From NCBI GenBank assembly GCA_003988855.1, contig QYAI01000101.1, forward strand, positions 36,287 through 100,286: DNA of 64,000 bases, in the 5' to 3' direction. The DNA is from Arachnopeziza araneosa. Lineage: Eukaryota > Ascomycota > Leotiomycetes > Helotiales > Arachnopezizaceae. Each line of letters begins with the position of its first letter. Positions within the stretch are counted from its first letter, which is position 1. The position numbers were made by a program, and so were the translations under genes. Of this stretch, positions 1 to 11,691 are shown in pieces. A model generated the notes under the pieces. It was given only the letters and a program-made list of their open reading frames with translations. It did no database searches and was not told where the DNA came from.

Positions 1-638
1 CCGCGGCAACTTCTCGACCAGAATTTCTGTCTCGTCCACCTTGTCATCATTACGGAAAATCTGCTCTTCAAGTTGAACAGGGCTCTGCAACGAGTATCCC
101 ATTACAGCCTCGGTCCTTAACGATTCTTTCTGCGCGTGTTTTCGAGGAGTTATGAGGTGGTTTGAATTTGTTCGTTTCCGAGGGACTAATAACGCGTCCT
201 CTTCGCCTGCAGCCAAGGAGCGTCTACTCTTCTTCTTGTACGGGGAGAACAGAGTTTTCGGGATATCCTCCGTATCATGGTGAACCTTCGAAGACAGCCA
301 GGGCGCGTTTCCAATATTTTCTTTGTCTCCAGCCATTCGCATCTTTTTCCTCGCACCCTTCCCCTCCTTCTCTAGCTCCACATCTACGTTACTGGTCTCT
401 TCGCTCTTGCCTGATCTGGTGTTTATTCTTTTCCAAATCTTTTGTCCTTGGAGCCGCGGGGCATGTGCTGCTACCTGAGCACGTTCCCAAGCCTTGACGA
501 GACGCCGTGGTGGTGGAGGCTCGAGTGCATCTTTGTAAACTTCCCTGGGAGGAGTCAAAATGTTGTACAGAAGAAGAAATATTTATGATCGTACCAATTC
601 GAGCTCTGCAAAGGCTCTGACGAAAGATCTCCCTCCAT
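1..638 (-). CDS. Unknown protein, 3' end beyond window (partial)
   Basis: The gene runs leftward out of the window. The model has a short first exon (638-595), a 50-nt intron (594-545, GTACGA...CTCCCAG) and a second exon from 544 to base 1. Joining them turns TG|G into Trp and gives one open frame, where the unspliced frames both stop. About 195 residues are visible. They are basic and polar, with a Pro-rich stretch and Lys/Arg clusters such as SPYKKKSRRS, and no domain I recognise. The composition suggests a nuclear or cytoskeletal protein, but this is only a guess. The start ATG at 638 lies 330 bp from the divergent MRP10 start. The intron is supported only by frame and splice signals. Confidence 0.5.
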
Positions 639-968
639 CTGTACACAACGCGCATATAATTTATGACTATGGTTGTCGGGTTTTGCAAAATCAAGAATCG
701 AATTAAAATATTGACAGAATAGACATGAATCTGTTCGTGGGGAAATCTAAACTTGATTTTATTGTAATGATGCGTTGTCATGAATTTTGGAGCACACGAT
801 CGTTTGTTTACATTGGAAGGCGCATAGCTGATTGCGCTAAGGCCATATCAGGATAAGCCTCAAAATTTGAGATCTAACCTCGTTAGTTTCACAAAACAAC
901 GGCCTTTTGACAGACAACGGCGAATCGAATTATTTCCCAGGTGAAAGCTGCTGAGAGGAAACTTCACA
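639..968. promoter_or_regulatory. Divergent intergenic region
   Basis: These 330 bp separate the start of the left-edge gene (minus) from MRP10 (plus) and must hold both promoters. I see no gene in it and no motif I would name with confidence. Confidence 0.4.
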
Positions 969-1388
969 ATGCCTCCAAAGGCTGGAGCTAGTACGAAACT
1001 GAAGCCGATGCTTCTGCCTCCTGTCAAGACACTGCGAGTGCGACATCCGAATTCAGGAGAAAACAACCCATGCACCGCCATCATGAGCTCGATGCTGAGT
1101 ACGCAGACAGTCTCAACTAACCTGAGAGCTAGCTAACTTGATTGCAGCATGCTGGGCATCGAATGGGCTGAACGGCAGTGGTTGTCAAGGCCTGGAGACA
1201 CAGCTGCGGAAGTGTATGGATGGTCCTGTAGGTTCCCAAATTCTTGAAAGATAGAATGTGTTCTAATTATTTCCTCCTAGGCACCACCGAAAATAAGCAA
1301 TAGTCACATCAACTACCACTTACAACGGCTACACCCACGGATTGTGCAACCAGTCAAGAAGGTCGAAAGGTGGCGGGAGAAGCTGTAA
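969..1388 (+). CDS. MRP10: Mitochondrial small-subunit ribosomal protein MRP10 (mS37)
   Basis: Three exons, 969-1098, 1148-1227 and 1281-1388, with introns of 49 and 53 nt that have clean GT..AG ends and a CTAAC-like branch site. The spliced product is 105 aa. It shows the twin CX9C motifs of the CHCH fold, Cys-9aa-Cys (first Cys just after NNP) and a second GCQGLETQLRKCMDG, which MRP10/mS37 proteins use for Mia40-dependent import and disulfide folding. The Pro/Lys-rich N-terminus and the HINYHLQRLHPRI tail fit fungal MRP10. The family is a component of the mitochondrial small ribosomal subunit. The first two introns interrupt the region of the CX9C pairs. No ORF in a single frame covers it, so it is easy to miss. 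Confidence 0.88.
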
Positions 1389-1914
1389 TTGTGATGTAAT
1401 TGTAAATATGAAGCGGAAAACGTGTCAATAAACTACGCTGCCGTCAAAGGGCGTAATGCACTATACACGATATGGATCAACAAGATGCCCAGCCACTAGA
1501 GGCATATACGACAGAAATGTAACATCATCGAATAAGAACTAGTCACACTTTCAAATGTATGTGTACACGGGAAAAGACACAGAAGTTGTCAAAACAATAT
1601 CTTTGCTGGTTACCCTATAGTGCCATTGTGTATCATCGCAGCCATCTTATCGCGATCGCCAATGCTGTAAAGCCAACGCCTACAAACCCTAACCCCCAAG
1701 TGTAATGTTATTAACTCTTCGCAACCAGCAAACGCGCCTGAGAACGCCTCTTCAGAATCAACAAATTGTATGATCCATGTCCAGTCCCAAAATCTTCTCA
1801 ACATCAATACCATAACCAGCATTTTCCGAATGTTGGTAAAGAAAGCCATTTAGATCCATGTCAACACCACACCATGCTCCGACCCATGCAAGTTAACAAC
1901 TCAACCGAACAATG
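1389..1914. other. Convergent 3' intergenic region
   Basis: These 526 bp lie between the stop of MRP10 (plus) and the stop of CDC24 (minus) and should hold both 3' UTRs. A 79-codon minus-strand reading frame at 1610-1849 has no recognisable content and I treat it as chance. Confidence 0.4.
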
Positions 1915-4900
1915 CTAGGCGTCCACACCGAGACAGAAAAGCTCAATTTCACCAAGTTGTCCTATGTGATATTGCTGTTTCTGTGCTTCTCGCCACTCCT
2001 GAAAGGCAATTTGAATGTCATCATCAGACTCGATAGTCACAAAATCTCCGTCTTCGTCTCGATATCTCAGTCTCATAGTTCCCGCTGCAATTGCATTGCT
2101 TGAGAATCTGCCAACCTTGGCGTCAATGCGGTCTACGAGTGATTGATATGTAATGTTGAAAGCAACCACAAGAGTGACGTAATTCCCATCACAGTTGACC
2201 TTCACCTTCAGTTGGGTTGGCAGTCCAATGTCACTGTCGCCTGACATGGAACTGCCCAGCGGTGGAGATATTGTACGGCTATCTACCGAATTTAGCGGTA
2301 TCTGAGTTGTGTTGCTTCGGTTATATGAAGGTGCGGAGGTATATTGTTGTAGGCGTTCCCGTTGAACACCAGGGGACTGAGTATTTGACCGGACAGGCAT
2401 TCCATCTGGGGAATTGTTTTGTGATCGAGGGATGCCTGAGTTGTAGGCAGGATGTAGGTGTGGTGGGATGCCTGGAACGGCAGGCACTTGACCATTACTT
2501 ATCGAGCCGTTTGGAAGACGTCGCCCGCCAGCCTGAGCATTAATATCAGGAGTGCTGTAAGATCGGCTTCGCTGCTGTGATAAACTCGCCTGTGTTTGTG
2601 AGGCCATCACTGGAAGAGAAGGCCTTTGAGGCGTTCTGCCATTCATCTGATAAGCATCGCCAGCATTTTGGCTACCTCGCGAAGATGCGCGAGGCATTGC
2701 AGGAGCGGTGTATCGATTGTACTCCTCCCATCCATTTTGGGGGGTGTTTTGGCGCGGGAAAGGAAACATGCCTGATGTTGTACTTGTCCGTGACGAAGCA
2801 GGAGATTCGGCAACTGGTGAGAAGTATGAGTCTCCACCACGCTGACCTGGTGAAGGCATCTGTGTTGCAAGTTGGGTTTGCAGGCTAAGTGGCGGGTTGG
2901 GCGATTGCAGACCCATAGGGAAGCGTGGTGGTGGGGCTCGGGCTATACCTGCTAAGGATGGAGCGCTTTCTCCTGTGGTAGCTCTGTTACGAAGGCTAGT
3001 ACTAGAAGCATTCCGCTGAATGCCAGGAACAGGACCAGGGTAAATTGAATTTGTTATCGATGGTGGTTGTGGTGCGTCATCTTCATCATCATCTTCTTCC
3101 TGTTGAGAATAAGGATTTGCAAGTTGACCGAGTTGCCCATTCCAGACGAATTCCGTTGGTTGAGCATCGGGGCTGCTTCCAGAAGTATTCGTGTTGGCAT
3201 GTTGCTTCCGCTGACCATCAACACCTTCATACCATTTCTTCATAGATTCTTCATTCGAAAACCTAATAACGAAATTTTCCACTCCAGGATCACCTTTCCA
3301 GAATATTTGCACTGTATAGGAACCTGTAAACGTGTGAGTTACAGCCACCAAGAAAATATCTCAAAATACCTTGCTTTGCCAGAGACAACACTTCTGTGAC
3401 ATTTGTCATGAAGATCCGACCCTTGAGCTGTAATTTAGCGTTTTTGTTTGGCTCCTTGTTTTTCCGATCCTTCTTATCTTTCTTGTCCTTCTGCGCGCCC
3501 ATAAGTTTATCCTTTGATTTGTTTGGATTGATTTCTTTGCAACAAAGTAAGATACGCTCGAAAAGATATATAGTGTACTGCTCAAAGAGAGGGCAAAAGG
3601 AGCCCAAATAGTTAGCGTTCGGTTTTGCATATGGAAGTTGGTCGAGTAAAGTGTGGTCAAAAGTTTTGCCTTCCAAAAAACGCTCAGCATCTGAAGGACT
3701 ACTCCAGCGGCGTTGCTCGTATATTCCCTCTTGAGAAGACGCTGCGGACACTACATCCCAGTTTTTGTCTTCTGACTGTCGAGCTGATGCTGGGTTTTTT
3801 GACCGACAACTCATTGGTTGAGGCGTAGAAAGTAAAGACTTGTACTTTGATGATTTTTTGGTGAAAGGTGAAGGAAAATTTCGGGAGGGGAATACCGGGC
3901 GTACTTCTTTCTGGATATCGCTCTTCCCAGTTATTACAGGAAAGTGACCATGAAGGAGAAGCTCTCCAAAATGATCTACTCGATGGTTTTTCCAATCATC
4001 GACACGAACACAGAGGTCTTCAAGTGCCTCTGCCCTCAGTTCGCGGTCTACAGCCGCATTTGCCTGCATCAGGACCCGATTTGAAGCCTCAATACCAGCC
4101 GTCAAGTCTGCTTTTGTAGCATCATCAGCGCCAGTTTTGTCACGCAAATCCTAATGAATGTAAGTAAAAGCTTTTGAGATTGATCATGTTCCTACCTTGA
4201 GTAACAGCGGATATTTCACTAGACGCTGCATAGGTTTGAGTAAGAATCCATCTAAAGTGTTAAAGTCCTCAACGACTGGATGATCAGCTTGAGATATCTT
4301 GTCAAACTCTCGTTTTGCTATTGAGGCGGCTTTCCGCTGATTTGCAATAAAAGGTTGGTAGATCCCAAAAGCTTCCTCGTAGTTTGTGAAGGGGAGTCCC
4401 CATTTCTGATCATCGTCTGATTGAGAGTTTGTTGTTTCGATTTTGATTAGGAATCTTCTTTGAAAGTCAAGGATGGCGTTAATGTTAAGGAAAATGTCAT
4501 GAACCACATCTCCGGGTATAACACCTTTCTGTTCTATCGTTTTCTTGAGTTCGTGAAGATTTTCAAGATCTTGTACATATTTGCGCTCCGTATCAACTAA
4601 TTCTCGAACAACATGGTCTCTGTAACTCATCTGGGATCCGACAGTCGTAGCTGGAGCTGGTGCATCTTCTTCTGACACCAGAAGCAGTCCTCGTTTTTCA
4701 GCAAGATCAAGAACAATGTTTATGACTTGGGTGACCTAGGCAGAGTTAGTAGCCGCAGAGAAAATGGTCTACTAAAATACAAAAGATACAGATGAGTCGA
4801 GGGGGCAGAGAAACCCCCCAATGCAGAACTCAATTGTGATGAATCAAGGGGTAGAGACTTTGGTTTTACATGAATATACGAACCTTGACAAACCCGGTGG

Positions 4901-5537
4901 TATCATCACCAAACAGATCCTGAAGGGAGAAACACTCTCCAGGCGGTATCCTCAAATCCCCTTTCAAGCAAGCCTCGACGAATTTAAATGCTGCAACCTT
5001 GGGCTTCTTGACTTCTGCGGTTCTCTCATCGATCTGTAGTGGATCTCCAGGTTGAAGGGCACTGTATATTGTAAGGAGAGGGGTCCCTTTGCGCAAGCAT
5101 CTCCACAGAGAGGAAACAGGATCCATCTCCTCCCCATCATCTTCATCGTCCGAGTCGGTTAAATGTTCTTCAAACCCTGGCACTTGTGCCAGCCTCTGCC
5201 GTAGGTTGACGCAAATTTGATATAGAGATCGAGAGGCGTCTGCTCTCTGGTTAATGATATTGTTTGTCGCGACAACAGGACCGCCATTCTGAGCCATTTG
5301 CGGGGGTGGTACAAGTGTGGTGGAACTTGTCATAGAAGACAGGGAAGTTGAAGATGATGATGTATATGCGGTGGATCCGGATAGTTGTGAGGATCGGGAG
5401 CTATGGCTCATCGTCTGGCTCAGTCCAGGAAGGCTGCTGCCGGCGCTTCTGGCCGTACTGAAGACAGGCGCTGTCTGGGTTCTTGCAAGAGGTCCATGTG
5501 TGTGGGCCATCGGGGGAGCGACTCCTGCATATGACAT
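1915..5537 (-). CDS. cdc24: Rho guanine nucleotide exchange factor CDC24 homologue
   Basis: The family activates the GTPase Cdc42 at sites of polarised growth and binds the Bem1 scaffold. Exons on the minus strand: 5537-4884, 4735-4196, 4150-3370 and 3323-1915. The joined frame encodes about 1127 aa, or about 1018 if an additional 327-nt intron (3904-3578) is removed from exon 3. Domain order: Ser-rich N-terminus; calponin-homology-like segment (LYQICVNLRQRLAQV, around residue 120-200); DH domain beginning SYRDHVVRELVDTERKYVQ; PH domain with IYLFERILLCCKEINPNK and YTVQIFWKGDPGVENF; Ser/Pro/Gln-rich linker; C-terminal PB1 domain (LKVKVNCDGNYVTLVV to the acidic ESDDDIQ loop) that would pair with Bem1. 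The start at 5537 is the first in-frame ATG, but the frame stays open upstream, so a short leader exon is possible. It is divergent to the F-box/WD gene. Confidence 0.92.
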
Positions 5538-6003
5538 GAACAGGTATCGCGGAGAGCGCTGCTCTGCATTCAAATTCGTTCGGATAGAGGGCGACGGTGA
5601 GGTGATGGTGGAGGGGAGTTGGTGGCTCGAGGTCGTCGGTCTTGTCTGGATGGACGTCGATTGTCTCAGAGTCGCGCTAAGTAATCTGAATCACAGCCGA
5701 ACCTTATTAGTGGCTGCCCATTACAGGTATTATCCTCGAGCCTCAGGCGCACTTCTTTCTACATCATCTTGTTTCTCCAACCTGGTGATCCGGACATCAC
5801 ACACGCACAGCTTTAAGAGCCTTCGAGGCCAAATGATTCTTTTCTGATATTGCTCTTCCATCGCTTCCGACTCATTCTTCTCTTTGCGAAAACCAAAGAC
5901 GATTTACACTCACCCATCTGCCGCCTCAGATCTTGTAAACCTGGGTCCCAGCCTCACTACGTCCCTCTCCTCTATCGTGCAAACCTACCCATAGGAGGCA
6001 ATC
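5538..6003. promoter_or_regulatory. Divergent promoter region of cdc24 and the F-box/WD gene
   Basis: These 466 bp separate two divergent starts. The stretch is C/T-rich toward the plus-strand start (5860-6000), as is common in fungal core promoters. No specific motif is assigned. A short upstream exon of cdc24 could also lie here. Confidence 0.35.
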
Positions 6004-8800
6004 ATGGCTGCCTTTGAACACTCGCCTCCCGACGAAGGTTATAGTGAGGATCCTTTGACCATACGAACCTCGCAGCCTATGCCACCATGGATGCTCAGCA
6101 TGTCTGTAGTAGAGCGCACGGGTAGGCCGGTTCCTAGTTTAAGGTATTCATTGCGAAAACTAACAGTCTTAACCAGAATACGCCATGAGTATCATCGCTC
6201 AACTCCCAACTTCCCAGGTTGCTGAAATCGTTCGCCGCCTGCGTCCTCGACTATACATCAATTTCTTCCAGCACCTCCCAACCGAAGTGCTCTTACACAT
6301 ACTAGGATACCTGGATCCTCTTTCTTTAATCAATACTGCGAGAGCTTCCAGAGAGTGGATGCTCTTGGCCTTGGATTGGAAGTTATGGGAGCAGCTCTAC
6401 ATCTTGGAGGGCTTTCGAGTCAATAAACTAGAGGTCCAGCAGTTCGAGGATGCTCTAAATACGGGTCGCTCGAGACTTAGCGCGCAGGAGGATGCTGGAC
6501 ATAATAGTAAAAGAAGAGCGACACCACAAAAGATCCTACCAGCTCTTCACCAAGTGGAAAATGATTTTGAGATGCTTGATGCTGACACGGTGGAGCCGAG
6601 TACGTCTATCTTCGGAGGACCAATTCAAAGGGAACCCTCTGAAATAAAAACCGATCCTGATGTAGTTATGACATCGCCCGTACCTCCACCGCGGTCAACA
6701 GCCTTCTCGACACGATCAGGAAGTGATCAAGGCGCTCGACGAGCGTCTACTAAATCATCAAACTCAGCCACCACATCTCCTCTATCGAGTATATCATCAT
6801 TAGTGGTCTTAGATCGCCGAGGTGCCGATGTTAAGAAAAAGCTAAATTGGCAGTATCTCTATTCCCAGCGACGAAGACTGGAGTCGAACTGGGAAACAGA
6901 GAAATACACAAACTTTCAGTTGCCAGATCCAGATTATCCAGAAGAAGCGCACGACGAATGCATATATACGATACAACACTCGGGAAAATATCTGGTTAGT
7001 GGCAGTAGAGACAAGACTGTTAGGATATGGAATTTGGATACCCGACGATTGGTTCGTCTCCCTCTCCGCGCACATTCTGGCTCTGTGCTTTGTCTTCAAT
7101 TTGACGCGGATCCTGAAGAGGACTTGATCGTTTCCGGCAGTAGCGATGCAACTGTAATCCTTTGGAAATTTTCAACTGGTCAGCTTACTCAGCGACTGCG
7201 AAAAGCTCACCGAGAATCGGTTCTAAATGTGAGGTTTGATAAGCGTGTGCTGATTACTTGCTCAAAAGACAAGACAATCAAAATCTTTAACCGCAGGCCA
7301 TTAAACGCAGGTGATGCTGGTTATCCTATTGACGTTAATCAAGTCCCGACATTTCTCAACAATTACGGATTCAATCCCTCCCCAGCAGCGAGTTTACCAG
7401 TCAAACCCGCATACTCCATTATCGGTTGTTTGGAAGGTCATGGCGCTGCTGTGAACGCCGTTCAAATATATGGTGATGAAGTCGTTTCGGCTTCTGGGGA
7501 CCGATGTGTGAAGGTTTGGAACTGGATTGACCAAACCTGTCTACGCACCTTAATTGGCCACACCAAAGGAATCGCATGCGTACAGTATGACGGACGCCGA
7601 ATCGTTTCCGGAAGCAGTGATAATGAGGTTAAAGTCTTTGATAAGGAATCTGGTCTAGAAGTTGCCAGCTTGCGTGCCCATTCAAACCTTGTTAGAACAG
7701 TGCAAGCTGGTTTCGGTGACCTTCCCTACAGTGCAGATGAAGACACAAAGACTGCTAGAGAGATTGATAATCAGTTTTTTGAGGCTATGGAATCTGGTGC
7801 TGTCCCACGAAATCTTCACTCAGAGAAGGGACGACCGCGGAATGCTGGATCCAGTAGGCCAGAAGACATATCTGCATATGGTGCAAAATTACCCCCAGGA
7901 GGAGGTGGAGGGAAGTTTGGTCGCATCGTTTCTGGCTCTTACGATGAAACCATCATCATCTGGCGTAGAGATAAAGAAGGGGTTTGGAGAGCACAACATA
8001 CATTGAGACAGGAGGAAGCTGCTCAAGCAGCAGCACGTTCGGGGAGCAAAGCGAAGAAAAACGAAGGAACTGTAGCTCCTGAAGCTTCACGAACTCCTGC
8101 TCGCCAGTTACATACGGATTCCGTGGTGAATGCCCCTATCGCACCTTTCCCTCCAGGTAGCGATGCCTTCTATCACCATTTGATCGATCTCGCGGTTTCC
8201 CAAGGTCCTGCTGTTCTGCGGCAAACACTTCGGCGACATCCTCGGATCCTGAACTACGATCGTCTCGAGAGCCAAATCCAAACGATCTCACCTCCCATTC
8301 AGACAATCATGATGTCGGCGGTTGCAACTGCTCGTGAAGTCCAGCAAATGCAACTTGTACATCCTACCTCGACAGCTGAGGCATCTACATCTGCAAGCCA
8401 AGAAACCCCAACACAGACTCAAAGTACATTGCCAATTTTGCCAAGCAGTTCAGCTACCCTTCCAACGATGGCCTCATCGAATCCAATTACGCCGAACCCA
8501 ATTACGCCAAATCCAATTACGCCAAACCCCGTCCCCGCAGCTACTCACCCACCACTAGGATTGACACCTACAATCATTGCAGTCCAGGCAGCAAATGCTC
8601 AGCACGGTGCGGCTGCTCTGCATCCTAACCATGCTGCTCACCACCACCTTACAACAAACATGGCAAGAGTATTCAAACTACAATTTGATGCCAGGAGGAT
8701 TATTTGTTGCAGTCAGACAAATACTATCGTTGGGTGGGATTTTGCGAATGGGGATGAGAAGATTATTGAAGCAAGCCGCTTCTTTGCACCGATTGAATAA
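6004..8800 (+). CDS. F-box and WD40 repeat protein
   Basis: Two exons: 6004-6121 and 6177-8800 (55-nt intron), about 913 aa. An F-box at roughly residues 70-115 (HLPTEVLLHILGYLDP) should bind Skp1. WD40 repeats from about residue 300 to 640 (for example SGSRDKTVRIWNL, SGSSDATVILW, ASGDRCVKVWNW, SGSYDETIIIW) should form the substrate-binding propeller of an SCF ubiquitin ligase. A final propeller-like strand pair (FDARRIICCSQTNTIVGWDF) closes the protein after a low-complexity spacer containing three NPITP repeats. The length and long linkers resemble uncharacterised Pezizomycotina F-box/WD proteins rather than the shorter MET30/sconB. The substrate is unknown. Confidence 0.88.
8480..8524 (+). 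repeat. 15-bp coding tandem repeat (three copies)
   Basis: Three near-identical 15-nt units (aat/acccaattacgcc-type) encode NPITP three times in the linker of the F-box/WD protein. Differences between copies are single-base and mostly synonymous. Confidence 0.85.
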
Positions 8801-10221
8801 TATAATGGGAAAATAATTAGAGATAGAAAACTTATAGGCAGTCGGCATCTTCTTTCTGAGTGCAGGAGTTTAACCAATATGGCGACGGTTGGCATTATGT
8901 CTTGGCATTGGGTGGCAATTTATGAAGGTATAGCAGGATTGACAATATGTATAAGTATCAATCAATAATGCTATGGCGGTAATGATCTATATGGGTGTTA
9001 GCTTTCATACACGCGCAGCTGAAATAGGACTGGCTGGCTGGAATTCTCTTCCATTGCACCAGCTCTACGAGGGCACTAGCTTGAATTGTACGGAGGTGGC
9101 TTTGGATACGAGTTTACTGCCGAAAGCGGAAAGGTCAAACTTCTCTCCATGGTGATTAGATTGTCTTTTGATGAGATCTTTGTTGTTGTTGTTGTTATTG
9201 TTGTAGGCGAATTGAAACATGTTTTGCTGGTATCTTCCCCCTGCGACGGATGAATATAAGAGAGTACGAGATAAGCTCTCCATGAAGAAGTCTCGCCGTC
9301 ATGAAATTGCATTCGTGGTCGAATTGGGAAAGGTTGGCTTTCAGACGGGACGGAGAAATGGGTGCCGTTAGCATGAGTGGAGGCTCGAGCGACCTCTCGC
9401 AACGTCAACGTCAATGTAAAGTTGGTCAGCTATCATCAATCTTGTGAGTGCAGCTGTGAAAAATCGCCATGTTTTCGTTTCTGCTTCCTTCTTCTTCTTG
9501 CTGATATAGCTTTGGTATGGCTCGCTATATCACCACGTCCCTGCGCCCGTAAGCTGGTAGCGAGCGGCCTTTCTCTAGAATTCCTGTTTCCAGGCACCAG
9601 TATCAAATCCATCATGCGGCATTTAGACCGGCACACGTCTGCTTACTTTCCACCTCTCGTTGCTCATTCGATCGTTTATAGGGTACAGCAACCTGATTCG
9701 ATGCCATAGGCTGTGCAACAGCCGGCAGATCTTGTTGAGAAGAGATGCTTCACTCTCTTTGCGTCATCAAGCCTTGATTCTCGACGCACAACACAGCCCC
9801 CCCATGTTCACGAAGATGAAACGAGCCGTGACCCCAGAGCCTTTCCAACCCTCGTATTTGAGTCTCCGAAGGCCGAAGGAAATTGATTCGGACGCGCATT
9901 CGCTGCGACTGCTGTGCCTCTTCACTATTTCTTGGCCGGCATCCTTGTCATAGGAGAGAAGCAGCAAACACAGCGCATGGAAAAGGGTTTCCTTAGTACT
10001 CTACGAGATGGCCGAGAATTACCCATTGAGGCTGTACCGTCGAAGCAACTGCGAGTGCGTTGCAAGGTACCAGTACCAGAACCAGTACCAACATCGCAAC
10101 GCCGGCATCTGAGATTATCCGCCCTCAAACTTCATGTCGTGTCAGCCTTGTAACCTTCTTCTCCTTTTTTCTTCTTCTCTATCTAGGTCGGCTGTAATGG
10201 TAGCTGTTGTCTACGGTCGTG
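8801..10221. other. Gene-free stretch, 1.4 kb
   Basis: No gene is supported here. It holds a short GTT/ATT microsatellite (about 9178-9205), a small CAGTAC/CAGAAC repeat near 10068-10095, and a C/T-rich tract at 10150-10185 just before the next gene. Open frames on either strand lack recognisable content. Confidence 0.4.
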
Positions 10222-10232
10222 ATGATGATTAA
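10197..10232 (+). promoter_or_regulatory. Possible upstream ORF overlapping the next start
   Basis: An ATG at 10197 opens an 11-codon frame that ends in TAA at 10230-10232, overlapping the first ATGs of the main frame (10222, 10225) in another frame. If the transcript starts upstream it could lower translation of the glycosyltransferase gene. Confidence 0.3.
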
Positions 10233-11691
10233 CCTTCGGAACCGCTACCTCTTCTTGACGTCCGTTGTGTTTTCCTTCATCTTCTTCTCCGTGTACCTTT
10301 GGCGAACAGAGGGTCTGAAGTCAGTAATTGAATCCATTTCATCTCCTAAGGATCCGGTATATACACCTAAATACAAGCCCCAGCCTAAGTCCAGTCTTCG
10401 AAGTTTTCCTATCGTCGACAATTTCCCTCTGGCAGCTCGCATACACTCCTCGGCCGATTTACCACCAGTCCCATCATGGAATCAACCTCCCAATCCCCAC
10501 GTCTCCGAATCTACACCCCTCTTCATCGGCTTCACGCGGAATTGGCGACTTCTACAGCAAGTAGTAGTTTCCTACATCACTGCAGGATGGCCACCCTCTG
10601 ACATTTATGTGGTTGAAAACACTGGTGTCATGGACTCAAACAAGAAAGGGAGACTCTCCCTCCAGAACCCGTTCTTCCTGAATCATACGCGACTGCACCT
10701 CCTTGGAGTCAACATCCTTGTTACTCCCACTCTTTTCACTTTTGCACAGCTTCAGAACTTTTACATGTATACCTCGATCGAAAAAGAGTGGGACCATTAC
10801 TTCTGGTCGCACATGGATGTGGTTGCTCTTTCTTTTGAGGACCAATATTTCGCATCCCACAGAGATACCATCCTACCACCTTCCGACCCCAAGCACGATT
10901 ACTCCGACTTTCCATCCATCTATAAACAATGCCTTACGTCTCTTCGAAATGCAACTCACCCCTCTTCAACAAAGAGATGGGCCATGCGCTTCTTCTCTTA
11001 CGACCGCCTCGCCTTGGTCAACGTCCAATCGTTTGTTGATGTTGGAGGTTGGGACACTTTAATCCCCTTTTATATGACAGATTGCGATATGCATGCACGT
11101 CTGGAGATGGGGAAATATGATATCCGCGAAGAACCGAGCGGCATGGTGTTTGATGTCGCAGCTACATTAGATGATTTAGAAGTGCTGTATCGGAAGAAAA
11201 ATGGTCCAGAAGCAGGCTGGCAGGATCCCCAATTGTTGCTTGACGAGGACGAAAAGATGAAAGCGGCCGCCAAGGCTGAGGAAGAGGGAGGAAAGGATGC
11301 ACGGATCAAACAGCGAGGTTCTGAAGATGATAGCGCATGGATAGAATTTGCTGCCGGAGGAGGAGCTGTCGGGGCGTCCTCACAGGTCACTGTCTGGGAA
11401 GAAGATAGCATCTTCTCTCCCAAACTTCAAAATCTCATCCACGTTCTTGACGCGATCCAAGGTGCTAAAGGTAGCTCCACCCGTGGACGTAATACGTGGC
11501 AAGCAAGGCAGACGGGCGGACAAGGCGATCCGTTCTACCGAGATAGTGAGGGCTTTGAGATTGGTATCCAGATGACAATCGAGCACGGAAGGGCCGTGTT
11601 TGGAGAGAAGTGGGGGCACAGAGGGTGTGATATCAGGGCTTTGGGGTTAATGCCCTCGGACGCATGGAGGGTGTTGCATGATTGGGAATAA
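10222..11691 (+). CDS. Putative type II membrane glycosyltransferase
   Basis: Single exon, 489 aa from the ATG at 10222. Residues about 7-30 (YLFLTSVVFSFIFFSVYLW) form one signal-anchor helix after a short basic tail, the usual layout of Golgi glycosyltransferases. The lumenal part contains FIGFTRNWRLLQQVVVSYI, WSHMDVVAL and TDCDMHARL. HMD and DCD are acidic DxD-like motifs that could coordinate a metal-nucleotide-sugar. A Gly/Glu-rich variable region follows. I recognise the overall form as a conserved fungal protein but not the sugar or acceptor. The family assignment is by motif only. It could instead be a non-catalytic relative. Confidence 0.65.
   Translation: MMINLRNRYLFLTSVVFSFIFFSVYLWRTEGLKSVIESISSPKDPVYTPKYKPQPKSSLRSFPIVDNFPLAARIHSSADLPPVPSWNQPPNPHVSESTPLFIGFTRNWRLLQQVVVSYITAGWPPSDIYVVENTGVMDSNKKGRLSLQNPFFLNHTRLHLLGVNILVTPTLFTFAQLQNFYMYTSIEKEWDHYFWSHMDVVALSFEDQYFASHRDTILPPSDPKHDYSDFPSIYKQCLTSLRNATHPSSTKRWAMRFFSYDRLALVNVQSFVDVGGWDTLIPFYMTDCDMHARLEMGKYDIREEPSGMVFDVAATLDDLEVLYRKKNGPEAGWQDPQLLLDEDEKMKAAAKAEEEGGKDARIKQRGSEDDSAWIEFAAGGGAVGASSQVTVWEEDSIFSPKLQNLIHVLDAIQGAKGSSTRGRNTWQARQTGGQGDPFYRDSEGFEIGIQMTIEHGRAVFGEKWGHRGCDIRALGLMPSDAWRVLHDWE

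Noticed and set aside
162..781. Open frames of 111 and 130 codons on both strands at the left edge
   Set aside because: They overlap the spliced left-edge gene in other frames; the 130-codon frame loses meaning once the 50-nt intron is removed.
860..1084. 74-codon minus-strand frame
   Set aside because: It is antisense to MRP10 exon 1.
1610..1849. 79-codon minus-strand frame after CDC24
   Set aside because: No recognisable content, lies in the convergent 3' region, no splice connection found.
9076..9414. 112-codon minus-strand frame with Thr run
   Set aside because: The Thr run is translated microsatellite; no domain and no clear start context.
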